64,000 nucleotides of DNA from HK1 sp965221725 (GTDB lineage Bacteria; Pseudomonadota; Gammaproteobacteria; HK1): NCBI GenBank assembly GCA_965221725.1, contig OZ244909.1:3844001-3908000 (forward strand), in the 5' to 3' direction. Under the pieces are notes generated by a model. It had not been told where the DNA came from, made no database searches, and worked only from the letters and a program-made list of their open reading frames with translations. The position numbers were made by a program, and so were the translations under genes. Below are positions 1 through 9,176 of the stretch, one piece after another (position 1 is the stretch's first letter; every line of letters begins with the position of its first letter).

Positions 1-376
1 TGGTCGGGAGCGTTCATGGTGGTCATGTCCGCGGGTCGTCAGACTTCAGGGATTGCTGACTGGGTCAATCGAAGCATTTTATACGTAGGATGCGAATTCC
101 TCGACGATATCCGCCGATATCCGCCGGGGTAGCCTTTGGGTTCGAGATGCAGTTCGGTCCCTTCGCTGTGGTGCAGCTCCGTCTCCTCGTGGAACTGCAA
201 TCGCTCCTTGACGACCCGGACGCGGTGCCCGTGTATCACGCTCGGGCGGACGAGCGGCAGGGCCTTCTGCTCGACCATCCGAACTTGCAGGCATATGGCT
301 GCGGTGTGGAACATTCCGCCTTGTCGCCGGCGGTGCGATCACACACAGTGATGGGAGAGAGAGGATGTCCGGGCGC
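1..376. other. Stretch without a recognisable gene
   Basis: I see no gene here that I can support. A minus-strand reading frame of about 90 codons (39-314) contains a His/Glu/Arg-rich stretch, but it matches no family I recognise, has no clear ribosome binding site and overlaps other open frames equally well. The stretch lies downstream of the binding-protein gene on the minus strand, so the permease genes expected for that transporter would lie outside the window if they exist. Confidence 0.4.
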
Positions 377-404
377 GACTCCGGCGCGCGAACGCGCCGG
401 AGTC
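377..404 (-). terminator. GC-rich hairpin downstream of the binding-protein gene
   Basis: A perfect 12-bp inverted repeat (GACTCCGGCGCG at 377-388 and CGCGCCGGAGTC at 393-404) is separated by a 4-nt loop. It lies 16 bases beyond the stop codon of the minus-strand solute-binding protein gene. The strong stem suggests transcription termination or protection of the 3' end of the mRNA. There is no U-run after it, so it is not a textbook intrinsic terminator. Confidence 0.5.
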
Positions 405-420
405 GTACCTTCCTGACCTG

Positions 421-1671
421 CTACATCGCTCCCTCGATGGCGTTGACCAGTTCCTCGACCGCGGTCGCGGCGTCGTACTCGCCGTTGAAGTGGGCGGTGA
501 CCACGTCGTAGAGCGCGTTCTTGACGCCGGCCGGGGCCGCGTGGCCGTGGGCCATGGAGCCGAAGAGCGTTCCGTTCGCGTTGGCTTGCGCGAGATCCTT
601 CATGCCCTTTTTGCCGCAGTCGTCGAAGTCGGCGTCGGAGACGTCGGTGCGCGCCGGCACCGAGCCCTTCACCACGTTGAACGCGGACTGGAACTTCGGC
701 GCCATGATTGCCGACGCCATCAGGTGCTGGGCCGGAACCCGGTCCTCGCCGACCGCGAACATGGCGAACTGATCCGAGTTGAAGGTGACGGCCCCCTGGG
801 TGCCGGGAAAGCGGATGCACACGAAGTCCTCGCCCGGTTTCTTGCCGGCGTTGAGGAATTCGCCCTTGGCCCAGTCGCCCATCATCTGCATGCCGGCGGT
901 ACCCTCGATGACCATCGCGGAGGCGAGGTTCCAGTCGCGCCCGGAGAAGTTGTCGTCCACGTAGGAGCGCAGCTTGGCCATGCGGTCGAACGCCTCCTTC
1001 ATGGTTGCGGACCCGAGCGCCTCCGGGTCGAGGTCGATCATCGCCTTCGTGTAGAAGTCGGTGCCGAGCGAGAGCACCACCGCGTCGAAGATGGTGGCTT
1101 CCTGCCACGCCTGGCCGCCGTGGCCGAGCGGGGTGATGCCGTTCTCCTGCATTCGGTCGAGGACGGCGACGAGTTCGTCCCAGCTCTCCGGGGCCTTGCC
1201 GCCGGCGGCGTCGAGCGCGGCCTTGTTGATCCACACCCAGTTGGTGGAGTGAACGTTCACCGGGGCGGAGATCCAGTTGCCGTCGTGTTTGCCGAAGGCT
1301 TGCAGCGCGGTGGGGACGACGTCATCCCAGCCTTCCTCTGCCGCCACCCGGTTCAGGTTGCCGAGCGCGCCTTCCTGCGCCCAGTCGAGGATGTCGAAGC
1401 CGAGCATCTGCACCGCGGTGGGCGCATTGCCGGCCGTCACCCGCGCGCGCAGTGCGGTCATCGCCTCCGTGCCGCCCCCGCCGGCCACCGGCATGTCCTG
1501 CCAGGTGACGCTCTTCGATTCCAGGTCGTCCTTCAGCACGTTGAGGGCGGCGGCCTCACCCCCCGAGGTCCACCAGTGCAGCACCTCCACCTCGCCCGCC
1601 GCGGCGGCGAGCCGGGGGCCGAGGGTCATGCCCGACGCGATCATGCCGGCAATCAGTATGTTGCGAACCAT
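421..1671 (-). CDS. Sugar ABC transporter solute-binding protein
   Basis: Periplasmic binding protein (416 aa) of the carbohydrate-uptake ABC type, expected to deliver a sugar or polyol to an inner-membrane permease. The N-terminus MVRNILIAGMIASGM...AAAAGEVEVLHWW is a signal peptide followed by the VLHWWTSGGE opening typical of family 1 extracellular sugar-binding proteins. The start at 1671 is chosen because AAGGAG lies a few bases upstream and the signal peptide begins there; an upstream in-frame ATG at 1722 would put a charged stretch in front of the signal. No permease or ATPase of this type is in the window, so the rest of the system is either further downstream outside the window or elsewhere. 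A 12-bp hairpin follows the stop codon. Substrate unknown. Confidence 0.85.
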   Translation of the reverse strand: MVRNILIAGMIASGMTLGPRLAAAAGEVEVLHWWTSGGEAAALNVLKDDLESKSVTWQDMPVAGGGGTEAMTALRARVTAGNAPTAVQMLGFDILDWAQEGALGNLNRVAAEEGWDDVVPTALQAFGKHDGNWISAPVNVHSTNWVWINKAALDAAGGKAPESWDELVAVLDRMQENGITPLGHGGQAWQEATIFDAVVLSLGTDFYTKAMIDLDPEALGSATMKEAFDRMAKLRSYVDDNFSGRDWNLASAMVIEGTAGMQMMGDWAKGEFLNAGKKPGEDFVCIRFPGTQGAVTFNSDQFAMFAVGEDRVPAQHLMASAIMAPKFQSAFNVVKGSVPARTDVSDADFDDCGKKGMKDLAQANANGTLFGSMAHGHAAPAGVKNALYDVVTAHFNGEYDAATAVEELVNAIEGAM

Positions 1672-1767
1672 CTTCAATCTCCTTGGGTTTGCTTTTGCCT
1701 GGGTTTTGCCTGGGTTTCGCAAAGTTCGGGCCGGTCGGCAGCGAGGACCGACCCGAGCCGCTGAATC

Positions 1768-3318
1768 CTACTCCAGTCCCGGCCCGATCCGGGGCGCGAA
1801 CGGCATGCGGTCGAGGATGTCTCGCCGCCGGTCCACGCCGGGCGAGACTTCCACCAGATCCAGGCCCTCCGTCCCGAGGCGGAACACCGCGCGCTCGGTC
1901 ACGTAGAGCACCTCCTGCCCGTTGGCGCGGGCCTGGCTTCCGCTGAAGGTCACGTGCCGGACCCTTTCGACCAGTTTGGGAATGGCGCCGTGGCGTTCGA
2001 TGCGCAGGTCACCGTTCGCGAGCCGGCCCACCCGGAGGCCCTTCGCCTCGAAGGCTCCGCAGAACACCACCTTCTTCGCGGTCTGGGTGATGTCGACGAA
2101 GCCGCCCGGGCCGATCAGGGCATCGCCGATCAGTGACACGTTCACGTTGCCGGCCGCATCGAGTTCGCCCATGCCGAGGAACGCGACGTCGATCCCGCCA
2201 CCGGAGTAGAAGTCGAACTGGTCGATGGACGGGACGATGGCGTCCGGGTCGCGGGCCGCTCCGAACATCGGCCCGTCGAGCATCCGGCCGTTGTGGACCC
2301 CCTGCTCGACGGTCCCCCAGTAACCGTCGTGGCCCTCCGCTTCGAGCAGGGCCGGAATGCCCCCCGGGATCCCGAAGCCGAAGTTGACGGACCGGGCGCC
2401 GGCAATCTCGCGGGCCGCGCGCTCGGCGATGATGCGCCGGATGCCGGTGGGAAGGCTCTGCTTCTCGCGCCGGTCCGCGCACTCCGCCGGAACTTCCCCC
2501 GAAAGATGCGGATCGTGCGCGGGGAGATACGTCCGGCGGGCATCCGGGGCGAGGAACACGCCGTCGACCAGCACCCCGGGAAGCCGCGCAAGCCGGGAGG
2601 GCAGGATGCGGTGCTCCCGGCGTTCCTCGATCTGAACGAGCACCCGCCCGCCGCAGTTTCGGGCCGCGAGCGCCACCGTGTACGCGTCGAGGTCCGCGGG
2701 CTCGCGCTCGAACGAGACGTTGCCGGCCGGGTCGACGGCCGTTGCCCGCAGCATCGCGACATCGACCGGGAACGGCTTGTATCGAAGATAGCTCCGCCCG
2801 TCGAACTCGACCCGTTCGACGAGAGTCTCCGTGGCGCGCTCGTTGCAGCGCCCGCCGCCGTGGCGCGGGTCCGCGAACGTGCCGAGCCCGATCCGGGTGA
2901 TGACGCCGGGCCGACCGGCGCCGATCTCGCGCAGCAGCGTGGAGATGACCCCGGCGGGAAAGGAGTAGGCGGCAATCCGCTCTTCGCGGGCGAGGCGCTG
3001 CATCGCGGGCGACCAGCTCCAGTGGCCTCCGATGACGCGCGCGACCATCCCCTCGTGGGCGAAGCGGTTGAGTCCGCTCCGCTCCCCGTCGCCGATCCCG
3101 AGGGCATGCACGAGGGTGAGGTCCCGCGGGTGGCCGGTGTCGAGGAACGAGCGCTCCAGCACCGCGAACAGCGCGTCCGCTTCGAGAAACACGCCGGAGC
3201 CGGTAAGCGCCACCGTCGCGCCGTCCGCAACCCTCGCGACCACATCCTCCGGCGCCAGCACGGCCACCGCGTTGCCGGCGCCCTGCGACTCGTCCTGGGC
3301 CGGAGCCGAACCCCTCAT
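1768..3318 (-). CDS. Family I CoA-transferase (propionate/acetoacetate type)
   Basis: A 516-aa protein with fused alpha and beta CoA-transferase halves, as in propionate CoA-transferase and succinyl-CoA:3-oxoacid CoA-transferase. It would move CoA between short-chain acyl-CoA and a free carboxylic acid. The first half carries the glycine-rich region near residues 38-45. The second half begins near residue 290 and contains GYWGTVEQGVHNG, whose Glu338 sits where the covalent thioester glutamate of the family lies, followed by the GGGIDVAFLGMGELD region. It is transcribed away from the GMC oxidoreductase gene, so the two share an upstream region of about 210 bp. I see no strong ribosome binding site before the listed ATG, so the exact start is uncertain. 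Substrate not determinable. Confidence 0.85.
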   Translation of the reverse strand: MRGSAPAQDESQGAGNAVAVLAPEDVVARVADGATVALTGSGVFLEADALFAVLERSFLDTGHPRDLTLVHALGIGDGERSGLNRFAHEGMVARVIGGHWSWSPAMQRLAREERIAAYSFPAGVISTLLREIGAGRPGVITRIGLGTFADPRHGGGRCNERATETLVERVEFDGRSYLRYKPFPVDVAMLRATAVDPAGNVSFEREPADLDAYTVALAARNCGGRVLVQIEERREHRILPSRLARLPGVLVDGVFLAPDARRTYLPAHDPHLSGEVPAECADRREKQSLPTGIRRIIAERAAREIAGARSVNFGFGIPGGIPALLEAEGHDGYWGTVEQGVHNGRMLDGPMFGAARDPDAIVPSIDQFDFYSGGGIDVAFLGMGELDAAGNVNVSLIGDALIGPGGFVDITQTAKKVVFCGAFEAKGLRVGRLANGDLRIERHGAIPKLVERVRHVTFSGSQARANGQEVLYVTERAVFRLGTEGLDLVEVSPGVDRRRDILDRMPFAPRIGPGLE

Positions 3319-3396
3319 GCCGCCGGCGATTCTCGCAGGCGGCGTCCCGAGAAGCCGTCACGCGGGGCGATTCCGGCGGGGCCTCGGCCTGCGGTG

Positions 3397-3458
3397 GAGC
3401 GTCCGTTCGGGACAATTTCGAGAGCATGTTCCGGCATGGCGGGAAATGCTGTCATGCC
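3397..3458 (+). repeat. Short dispersed repeat family B, copy 1
   Basis: This stretch reads ...GGAGCGTCCGTTCGG... then ATTTCGA and CATGTTCCGG. The same order of blocks recurs in inverse orientation at about 10286-10356 (between livH and livM) and, more weakly, at about 11360-11440 (between livK and livH). It lies in the shared upstream region of the CoA-transferase and GMC oxidoreductase genes. Function unknown. Confidence 0.5.
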
Positions 3459-3528
3459 GATTCCCTCGTCTTGATCCGAACCCGGCCCGCGAAATATATA
3501 ACAAGTCGGTGACCGCTGGAGTGAGCGG

Positions 3529-5139
3529 ATGGCAACGGTCGGATACGACTACGTGATCGTCGGCGGCGGGTCGGCCGGCTGCGTGCTGGCGGCGCGGCTG
3601 AGCGAGAACCCGGCCGCGCGGGTACTGCTCCTGGAGGCCGGGGGCCGGGACCGACACCCGCTGATCCACCTGCCGGTGGGCTTCGCGAAGATGACCGGCG
3701 GGCCGCATACCTGGGGGCTGAAGACGGCGCCTCAGAGGCATGCGAACGATCGGGAGATCCCTTACGCGCAGGGCCGGGTGATCGGCGGCGGCAGCTCCAT
3801 CAACGCCGAGATATTCACGCGCGGCAACCCGGTGGATTACGACCGCTGGGCGGCCGAGGAGGGTTGCGCGGGCTGGTCCTTTGCCGACGTGCGGGCGTAC
3901 TTCATCCGCTCCGAGGGCAACACGATCCTGTCGGGAGACTGGCATGGCACCGACGGGCCGCTCGGGGTTTCGGATATCCCCGATCCGCAGCCGATGACGC
4001 GCGCCTTCGTGCAGTCCTGCCAGGAACTCGGCATCCCGTACACCCCCGACTTCAACGGCGAGCGGCAGGCCGGCTGCGGCGTCTACCAGACCACCACGCG
4101 CAACTACCGGCGCTGCTCGACCGCCGTCGGCTATCTGAAGCCGGCGCTCGCGCGCGGCAACCTGACGGTGAAGACCGGGTGTCTCGTCGAGCGGATCACG
4201 TTCGCGGGTGGGCGCGCCGCCGGGGTGCAGTACCACGACGGCCGGGAGCGCCGTACGGTGCGGGCGGAGAGTGAAGTGATCGTCACCTCCGGCGCCATCG
4301 GCAGCCCGAAGATCCTGATGCTCTCCGGCGTCGGCCCGGCCGCGCATCTGAAGACGCACGGAATCGACGTGGTGCAGGACACCCCCGGCGTGGGCGAGAA
4401 TCTGAACGACCACTTCGGCATCGACATCGTCGCGGAGCTGACCGGCCACTACAGCCTCGACCGGTACCGCCGCTGGCCCCGGGCCGCGTGGGCCGGGTTG
4501 CAGTATCTCCTGTTCCGGTCCGGCCCCGTGACCTCGAACGTGGTCGAGGGCGGCGCGTTCTGGTTCACCGACGGATCGCGCGACTCGTGCGTGGTCCCCG
4601 ACCTGCAATTTCACTTTCTGGCCGGCGCCGGAGCCGAGGCCGGCGTCCCGAGCGTGCCGCCGGGGACCTCCGGCATCACCCTGAACTCCTACACCCTGCG
4701 CCCGAAGAGCCGCGGGACGGTGCGGCTGCGCTCGCGCGACCCCGCGGCCGCGCCCATCGTCGACCCGAACTACCTCGCCGAACCGGAGGATCTGAAAACG
4801 TCCGTGGAGGGGGTGAGGGTGAGCCGCGCGATCTTCGGCCAGCCGAGCCTCGGCAAGTACATCGCGGCGGTCCGCTACCCCGACGCCGGCGTGCGAACGC
4901 AACAGGACTTCGAGGACTACGCCCGCCGCTACGGACGCACGTCGTACCACCCGACCGGTACCTGCAAGATGGGTGTGGACGACATGGCGGTCGTCGACCC
5001 GCAACTCCGCGTCCGGGGGCTCGACGGAATCCGGATCTGCGACAGCTCGGTCATGCCGAGCCTGGTCGGCTCCAACACCAACGCGGCGACGATCATGATC
5101 GCCGAGAAGGCGAGCGACCTGATCCGCGGGAATCGATAG
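3529..5139 (+). CDS. GMC-family FAD oxidoreductase (choline dehydrogenase-like)
   Basis: Flavin-dependent alcohol dehydrogenase/oxidase (536 aa) of the glucose-methanol-choline family. The N-terminal dinucleotide fold reads YVIVGGGSAGCVLAARLSE with the acidic ribose ligand in LLLEAGG. The first family signature is GRVIGGGSSINAEIFTRGN (about residue 83) and the second is GAIGSPKILMLSGVGP (about residue 260). The C-terminal catalytic block is SYHPTGTCKMG, followed by GSNTNAATIMIAEKASDLI with the usual His and Asn pair. There is no signal peptide, so it is cytoplasmic or peripheral and probably passes electrons to the respiratory chain. GGAG lies upstream of the ATG. The neighbouring SDR and DUF993 genes on the same strand suggest one catabolic unit. 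The alcohol oxidised is unknown. Confidence 0.92.
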   Translation: MATVGYDYVIVGGGSAGCVLAARLSENPAARVLLLEAGGRDRHPLIHLPVGFAKMTGGPHTWGLKTAPQRHANDREIPYAQGRVIGGGSSINAEIFTRGNPVDYDRWAAEEGCAGWSFADVRAYFIRSEGNTILSGDWHGTDGPLGVSDIPDPQPMTRAFVQSCQELGIPYTPDFNGERQAGCGVYQTTTRNYRRCSTAVGYLKPALARGNLTVKTGCLVERITFAGGRAAGVQYHDGRERRTVRAESEVIVTSGAIGSPKILMLSGVGPAAHLKTHGIDVVQDTPGVGENLNDHFGIDIVAELTGHYSLDRYRRWPRAAWAGLQYLLFRSGPVTSNVVEGGAFWFTDGSRDSCVVPDLQFHFLAGAGAEAGVPSVPPGTSGITLNSYTLRPKSRGTVRLRSRDPAAAPIVDPNYLAEPEDLKTSVEGVRVSRAIFGQPSLGKYIAAVRYPDAGVRTQQDFEDYARRYGRTSYHPTGTCKMGVDDMAVVDPQLRVRGLDGIRICDSSVMPSLVGSNTNAATIMIAEKASDLIRGNR

Positions 5140-5247
5140 CCCGGAAATGTCACCGATTCGCGAAGCGAGGGGGCGGAGATGGCTGGTTTCGCAGGGCGAA
5201 AGCGGTCGGATCCATGTTCGCCGCCGTGACCCGCGAGAAATCCGGGC
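5140..5247 (+). repeat. Dispersed palindromic element family A, copy 1 (short form)
   Basis: Begins one base after the stop codon of the GMC oxidoreductase gene with CCCGGAAATGTCACCGATTC, continues GCGAAGCGAGGG, then GCGAAAGCGGTCGGATCC, and ends GAGAAATCCGGGC. Compared with the longest copy (46922-47100, read on the opposite strand) the central part is missing. The ends are imperfect inverted repeats. No coding potential is seen. Confidence 0.65.
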
Positions 5248-5309
5248 TCAAGGCGTGACATTATCCGGCGCATGATCATCAGCCGCCAACAGTTCACCGG
5301 CGCGTCACG

Positions 5310-5341
5310 CCCGGAGCGCATCGGGCCCGGAGCGCATCGGG
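5310..5341 (+). repeat. 16-bp perfect tandem duplication
   Basis: The unit CCCGGAGCGCATCGGG occurs twice in a row at 5310-5325 and 5326-5341, directly in front of the SDR start codon. It occupies the place where a ribosome binding site would be expected. Confidence 0.7.
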
Positions 5342-5354
5342 CCCGGGCCCCCGC

Positions 5355-6125
5355 ATGAGCGGGCAGGTTGCTCTCGTCACGGGGTCCGGCCGCGGGATCG
5401 GGCGGGCGGCGGCGCTGGCGCTCGCGCGCGCGGGTTTCGCGGTGGCCGTGAACGGACCCGGGCGGGACGAGGAACTGATCCGCGCGCTGGAGGCGGTGCG
5501 CGCCGCGGGCGCGGCGGCCGTCGCGGCCCCGTTCGACGTCACCGATGCGGCGGCTCACGACGCGCAGCTCCGACACGTCGAGGAGGCTCTGGGGCCGTTG
5601 ACCACCCTGGTCAACAACGCCGGCGTCGGGGTGATGCGCCGTGGCGATCCGCTCGGGGTGACGCGCGAGAGCTGGGAGCGCTGCCTTGCGGTCAATGCCG
5701 AGGCGATGTTCTTCCTCACCCAGGCCTTCGCCCGGCGGTTGCTCGCGCGTGAGCGCGACCCGGCTCTCTTTCACTCGATCGTCAACGTCACCTCCGCCAA
5801 CGCGGCGGCGGTGGCGGTGGCCCGTGCGGAGTACTGCGCCTCGAAGGCGGCGGCCGCGATGGTGTCGAAGGTGTGGGCGGTGCGCCTCGGTGCGGAGAAC
5901 ATCGCCGTGTACGACGTCCAGCCGGGGCTCGTCGCCACCGCCATGACTGCGCCGGTCATCGCGGACTACGAGCAGCGGGCGCGCGACGGCCTCACCCTGT
6001 TCCCCCGCGTCGGACAACCCGAGGAGGTGGGCGACATCATCGCGGCGCTGGCCTCGGGGAAGCTGCCCTACACCACCGGGCAGACGATCTCGGCCGACGC
6101 CGGAATGCTGGTCTCCAGATTCTGA
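5355..6125 (+). CDS. SDR-family NAD(P)-dependent oxidoreductase
   Basis: Classical short-chain dehydrogenase/reductase of 256 aa. The cofactor motif is VTGSGRGIGRA near residue 8, the NNAG element appears as TLVNNAGVG, and the catalytic Ser-Tyr-Lys set is seen in VNVTSANA and AEYCASKAA. The C-terminus TTGQTISADAGM is typical of the FabG-like subgroup. It would interconvert a carbonyl and an alcohol on a sugar, polyol or acyl substrate. The ATG follows a GC-rich tandem duplication with no clear Shine-Dalgarno sequence. The stop codon runs directly into the ribosome binding site of the DUF993 gene, so the two are co-translated and probably act in one pathway. Confidence 0.88.
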   Translation: MSGQVALVTGSGRGIGRAAALALARAGFAVAVNGPGRDEELIRALEAVRAAGAAAVAAPFDVTDAAAHDAQLRHVEEALGPLTTLVNNAGVGVMRRGDPLGVTRESWERCLAVNAEAMFFLTQAFARRLLARERDPALFHSIVNVTSANAAAVAVARAEYCASKAAAAMVSKVWAVRLGAENIAVYDVQPGLVATAMTAPVIADYEQRARDGLTLFPRVGQPEEVGDIIAALASGKLPYTTGQTISADAGMLVSRF

Positions 6126-6135
6126 GGAGATGCCG

Positions 6136-7284
6136 ATGAAGATTGCGCTCCCCGACGCCGCCGGCACGCTCGGCGACTACCCCCTGATCGGAACACCCAT
6201 CGAGGCGGCTCCCCTCGGCGACGATGCCGCGCGGGGGATCTTCGCCGCCGCGCATGTGGTGGCCGATCCGTTCACCGCCGGTGACCCCTGCGGTCCGGCC
6301 GCGCTCGACTGGGAGGCGACGATGCGGTTTCGCCGGCATCTGGCGGGGTTGGGGCTCGGCATCGCCGAGGCCATGGACACCGCACAGCGGGGGATGGGGC
6401 TCGACTGGCCCGGCGCGCTGGCGCTGATCACCCGTACCCGCGCCGAACTCCCCGATGCGCTGGTGTTCAACGGCTGCGGCACCGATCAGCTCGACCCGGC
6501 CGACGCGCGCTCGCCGGACGATGTCATCGCGGCCTACCTGGAGCAGACGGATGCGGTCCAGAAGCTCGGCGGGCGGGTCATCGTGATGGCGAGCCGGGCC
6601 CTCGCGCGGGTGGCGAGGTCGCCGGACGACTATCTGCGGGTGTACGCGCGGGTGCTTTCGGCCTGCGACCGGCCGGTGATCCTGCACTGGCTCGGGGAGA
6701 TGTTCGATCCCGCGCTCGCCGGATATTGGGGGGCGGAGACGTTCGTGCCGGCACTGGAGACGGCGCTGGCGGTGATCGGCGACAACGCCGACAAGGTCGA
6801 CGGAGTGAAGATCTCCCTGCTGGACAAGGACCGGGAGATCGTCATGCGCCGGCGGCTGCCGGCCGGGGTCAGGATGTACACCGGCGACGACTTCAGCTAC
6901 CCCGAGCTGATTGCCGGCGACGACCACGGCTTCAGTCACGCCCTGCTCGGCGTCTTCGACCCCCTCGCGCCGGTGCTCGGTGGTGCCGTCGCCCGGCTCG
7001 GAAGGGGTGATGTCGCGGGGTTTCGCGCCCGACTCGACCCCACCGTCCCGCTTGCGCGCCTGATCTTTCGGGCGCCGACCCACCACTACAAGACCGGCGT
7101 CGTGTTCCTCGCCTGGCTCAACGGTTTCCAGAAGCACTTCGTGATGCTCTGCGGGGCGCAGTCGATGCGACCGCTGCCCTACTTCGTGGAATGCTTCAAG
7201 CTCGCGGACCGCAATGGACTGCTGCGCGACCCGGAACTGGCGGTGAAGCGCATGAAGGCACTGCTCGCGCTGTACGGGGTCTGA
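6136..7284 (+). CDS. DUF993 family protein (dihydrodipicolinate synthase-like)
   Basis: A 382-aa protein that I recognise as the DUF993 group, predicted TIM-barrel enzymes distantly related to dihydrodipicolinate synthase/aldolases. Visible landmarks are MDTAQRGMGLDWPGAL (about residue 75), the GGRVIVMASRALARVA stretch, CDRPVILHWLGEMFDP, and DGVKISLLDKDREI, which carries the lysine at the position expected for a Schiff-base residue. I place the start at 6136 because AGGAG ends at 6129: the ATG at 6130 would have no spacer, while 6136 has six bases. It follows the SDR gene closely. The pairing with SDR and GMC dehydrogenases suggests a retro-aldol step in sugar or polyol breakdown; that is inference. 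Confidence 0.8.
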   Translation: MKIALPDAAGTLGDYPLIGTPIEAAPLGDDAARGIFAAAHVVADPFTAGDPCGPAALDWEATMRFRRHLAGLGLGIAEAMDTAQRGMGLDWPGALALITRTRAELPDALVFNGCGTDQLDPADARSPDDVIAAYLEQTDAVQKLGGRVIVMASRALARVARSPDDYLRVYARVLSACDRPVILHWLGEMFDPALAGYWGAETFVPALETALAVIGDNADKVDGVKISLLDKDREIVMRRRLPAGVRMYTGDDFSYPELIAGDDHGFSHALLGVFDPLAPVLGGAVARLGRGDVAGFRARLDPTVPLARLIFRAPTHHYKTGVVFLAWLNGFQKHFVMLCGAQSMRPLPYFVECFKLADRNGLLRDPELAVKRMKALLALYGV

Positions 7285-7492
7285 TGCGCGACTCCGCCGC
7301 AAGGTTCTGCCGCCTCCGGGCCGGGGGTTGAAAGAATGTCGCGGCCGGATCGACCGGTCTGCCACGCCGGCCCCGAACTCTCCCTCCGCCCCTGCCTCAC
7401 CGGCCCGACCAACCAGCCCCCGCCAACCGACCGCGGATGCTCGCTCCGAGCCGAGCCCCGGGACGGGAAAAGCGGGGTCGCCGGCTTCGAAG

Positions 7493-8254
7493 TCAGACTC
7501 CCAGCCAGGTGCGCTTGATCTCCTCGTCTGCGTCCAGCCCCGCCGCCGTGCCCTCCCACCGGATGCGTCCCTTGCCGAGCACGTACACGCGGTCCGCGAT
7601 GCGGGATGCGAACGGATAGTTCTGCTCGACCAGCAGCATGGTCAGCCCCTGCGCCTTCAGTCGCTCGGCGATGATCGCGATCTCCTCCACGATGACCGGG
7701 GCGAGCCCTTCGGTGGGTTCGTCGAGGATCAGGAGGCGCGGCGCGAGGGTGAGCGCCCGGGCGATGGAGAGCATCTGCTGCTCGCCGCCGGAGAGCTGCG
7801 TGCCGCGGTGATCGCGGCGCTCGGCGAGGCGCGGAAACGCATCGTAGATCCGCTCGAGCGGCCAGCCGCCGCGCACGCCGGCCAGCGTGAGATGCTCGTG
7901 CACGGTCAGCGATGCGAAGACGCCGCGATCCTCGGGCACGTACGCGATGCCGCGTCTCGCCACGCGGTGGGTGGCGAGACCGGTGATGTCGTCGCCGTCG
8001 AAACGCAGGCGCCCGGCCCGCACCGGCACGATGCCCATGACCGCCTTCAGGGTCGTGCTCTTGCCGGCGCCGTTGCGTCCGAGCAACGCCACCACCGCGC
8101 CGGATTCGACCTCCATGGAGACCGACTGGAGCACGTGGCTCCGGTCGTAGAAGGCGTCCACCCCGTCGAGCACGAGCAGTTCCGGCGCACCGCTCGCGCG
8201 TCCGCCGCCGGTGGGCGCCGGAGCCGTGCCCGTTCCGGTTTGCGTCGCGTTCAT
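7493..8254 (-). CDS. livF: Branched-chain-type ABC transporter ATPase LivF
   Basis: The second ATP-binding subunit (253 aa) of a branched-chain amino-acid type (HAAT) importer. Walker A is GRNGAGKST, the ABC signature is QLSGGEQQMLSIARAL and Walker B is LLILDEPTEGLAP. An N-terminal Gly/Ala/Thr-rich tail of about 25 residues precedes the conserved start LLVLDGVDAFYD. Its start overlaps the livG stop by 4 bp, so the two ATPases are translationally coupled. In this context the importer may bring in an aromatic acid for the CoA-dependent pathway downstream rather than leucine; the family is known to serve both, and the sequence does not decide. Confidence 0.93.
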   Translation of the reverse strand: MNATQTGTGTAPAPTGGGRASGAPELLVLDGVDAFYDRSHVLQSVSMEVESGAVVALLGRNGAGKSTTLKAVMGIVPVRAGRLRFDGDDITGLATHRVARRGIAYVPEDRGVFASLTVHEHLTLAGVRGGWPLERIYDAFPRLAERRDHRGTQLSGGEQQMLSIARALTLAPRLLILDEPTEGLAPVIVEEIAIIAERLKAQGLTMLLVEQNYPFASRIADRVYVLGKGRIRWEGTAAGLDADEEIKRTWLGV

Positions 8255-9078
8255 GCCCGCGTCCCCAGGTAGCGGCTTCTCACCACGTCGGAGTCGCGCA
8301 CCTCGCGCGGTGTGCCCTGAAGCAGCACCTTCCCGTAGTCGAGCACGGTGATGCGATCGGCCAGATCGAAGAGCACTTCCATGTCGTGCTCGATGACGAG
8401 CAGGGTGAGCGAGGCGGGGAGGGCGGCAATCATCGCCTTCATCGCCGCGGTCTCCTCGGGGCTCATCCCCGCGGTGGGCTCGTCGAGGAGCAGAATCACC
8501 GGATCGAGCGCCAGGGCCAGGGCGATTTCGAGCTGGCGCTGCGTACCGTAGGAGAGGTGTCGGACGACGGTGTCCAGAGCCTCCTCCAGACCGAGGGTGA
8601 CGGCGTGGGACTCCGCGGATTGGTGAACTTCCCGGTGGCGTGCGAATGCGCGCCAGGCGACATGGCCGACGCGCTGCGCGATCGCGCAGGCGATGGAGAG
8701 GTTCTCCCGCACCGTCAGGTCCGTGAACAGGTTGTTGTGCTGAAAGCTTCGCGCCAGGCCGAGCCGCGCGCGCCGGTCGGGCTTGAGCCGGGTCACGTCC
8801 ACCCCATCCAGGCGCACCGCCCCCGCGTCGGGAACGATCTCTCCGGCGATGATGTTGAACAGCGTGGTCTTGCCCGCCCCGTTCGGGCCGATGAGCCCGT
8901 GGCGCTCGCCGGGTGCAAGTTCAAGGGTGACGGAGTCGGTGACCACGAGCGAACCGAAAGCGTGGGTGATGCCCTCCGCGTGCAGGATCGGGGCGCCCGT
9001 CGAACCGCATCCCCGAGCGCTGAGGGTCGCGGTGCCCGGTGACCCGCGTTCCTCGCCGCGAGCGATGATGGCGTTCAT
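8251..9078 (-). CDS. livG: Branched-chain-type ABC transporter ATPase LivG
   Basis: First ATP-binding subunit, 275 aa. Walker A is GPNGAGKTT, the signature is the LivG-type HLSYGTQRQLEIALAL, and Walker B is ILLLDEPTAGMSPEE. About 30 residues precede the conserved ILHAEGITHAFG opening, so translation might begin somewhat further in than the listed ATG, where no strong ribosome binding site is visible. It sits between livM and livF on the minus strand, with about 100 bp between it and livM. Confidence 0.93.
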   Translation of the reverse strand: MNAIIARGEERGSPGTATLSARGCGSTGAPILHAEGITHAFGSLVVTDSVTLELAPGERHGLIGPNGAGKTTLFNIIAGEIVPDAGAVRLDGVDVTRLKPDRRARLGLARSFQHNNLFTDLTVRENLSIACAIAQRVGHVAWRAFARHREVHQSAESHAVTLGLEEALDTVVRHLSYGTQRQLEIALALALDPVILLLDEPTAGMSPEETAAMKAMIAALPASLTLLVIEHDMEVLFDLADRITVLDYGKVLLQGTPREVRDSDVVRSRYLGTRA

Positions 9079-9176
9079 CGAGTGTCAGCCCCCTGCATCA
9101 GCCGTCGCGACGGACGTCGACGGTCGGTCCTTCGCATCGACGGTCGCAGCGTTCATCCGAATACCCGCCCCCGGCG

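Noticed and set aside
39..314. Minus-strand 91-codon frame at the left edge as a gene
   Set aside because: No family resemblance, no ribosome binding site, and competing frames of similar length on the other strand.
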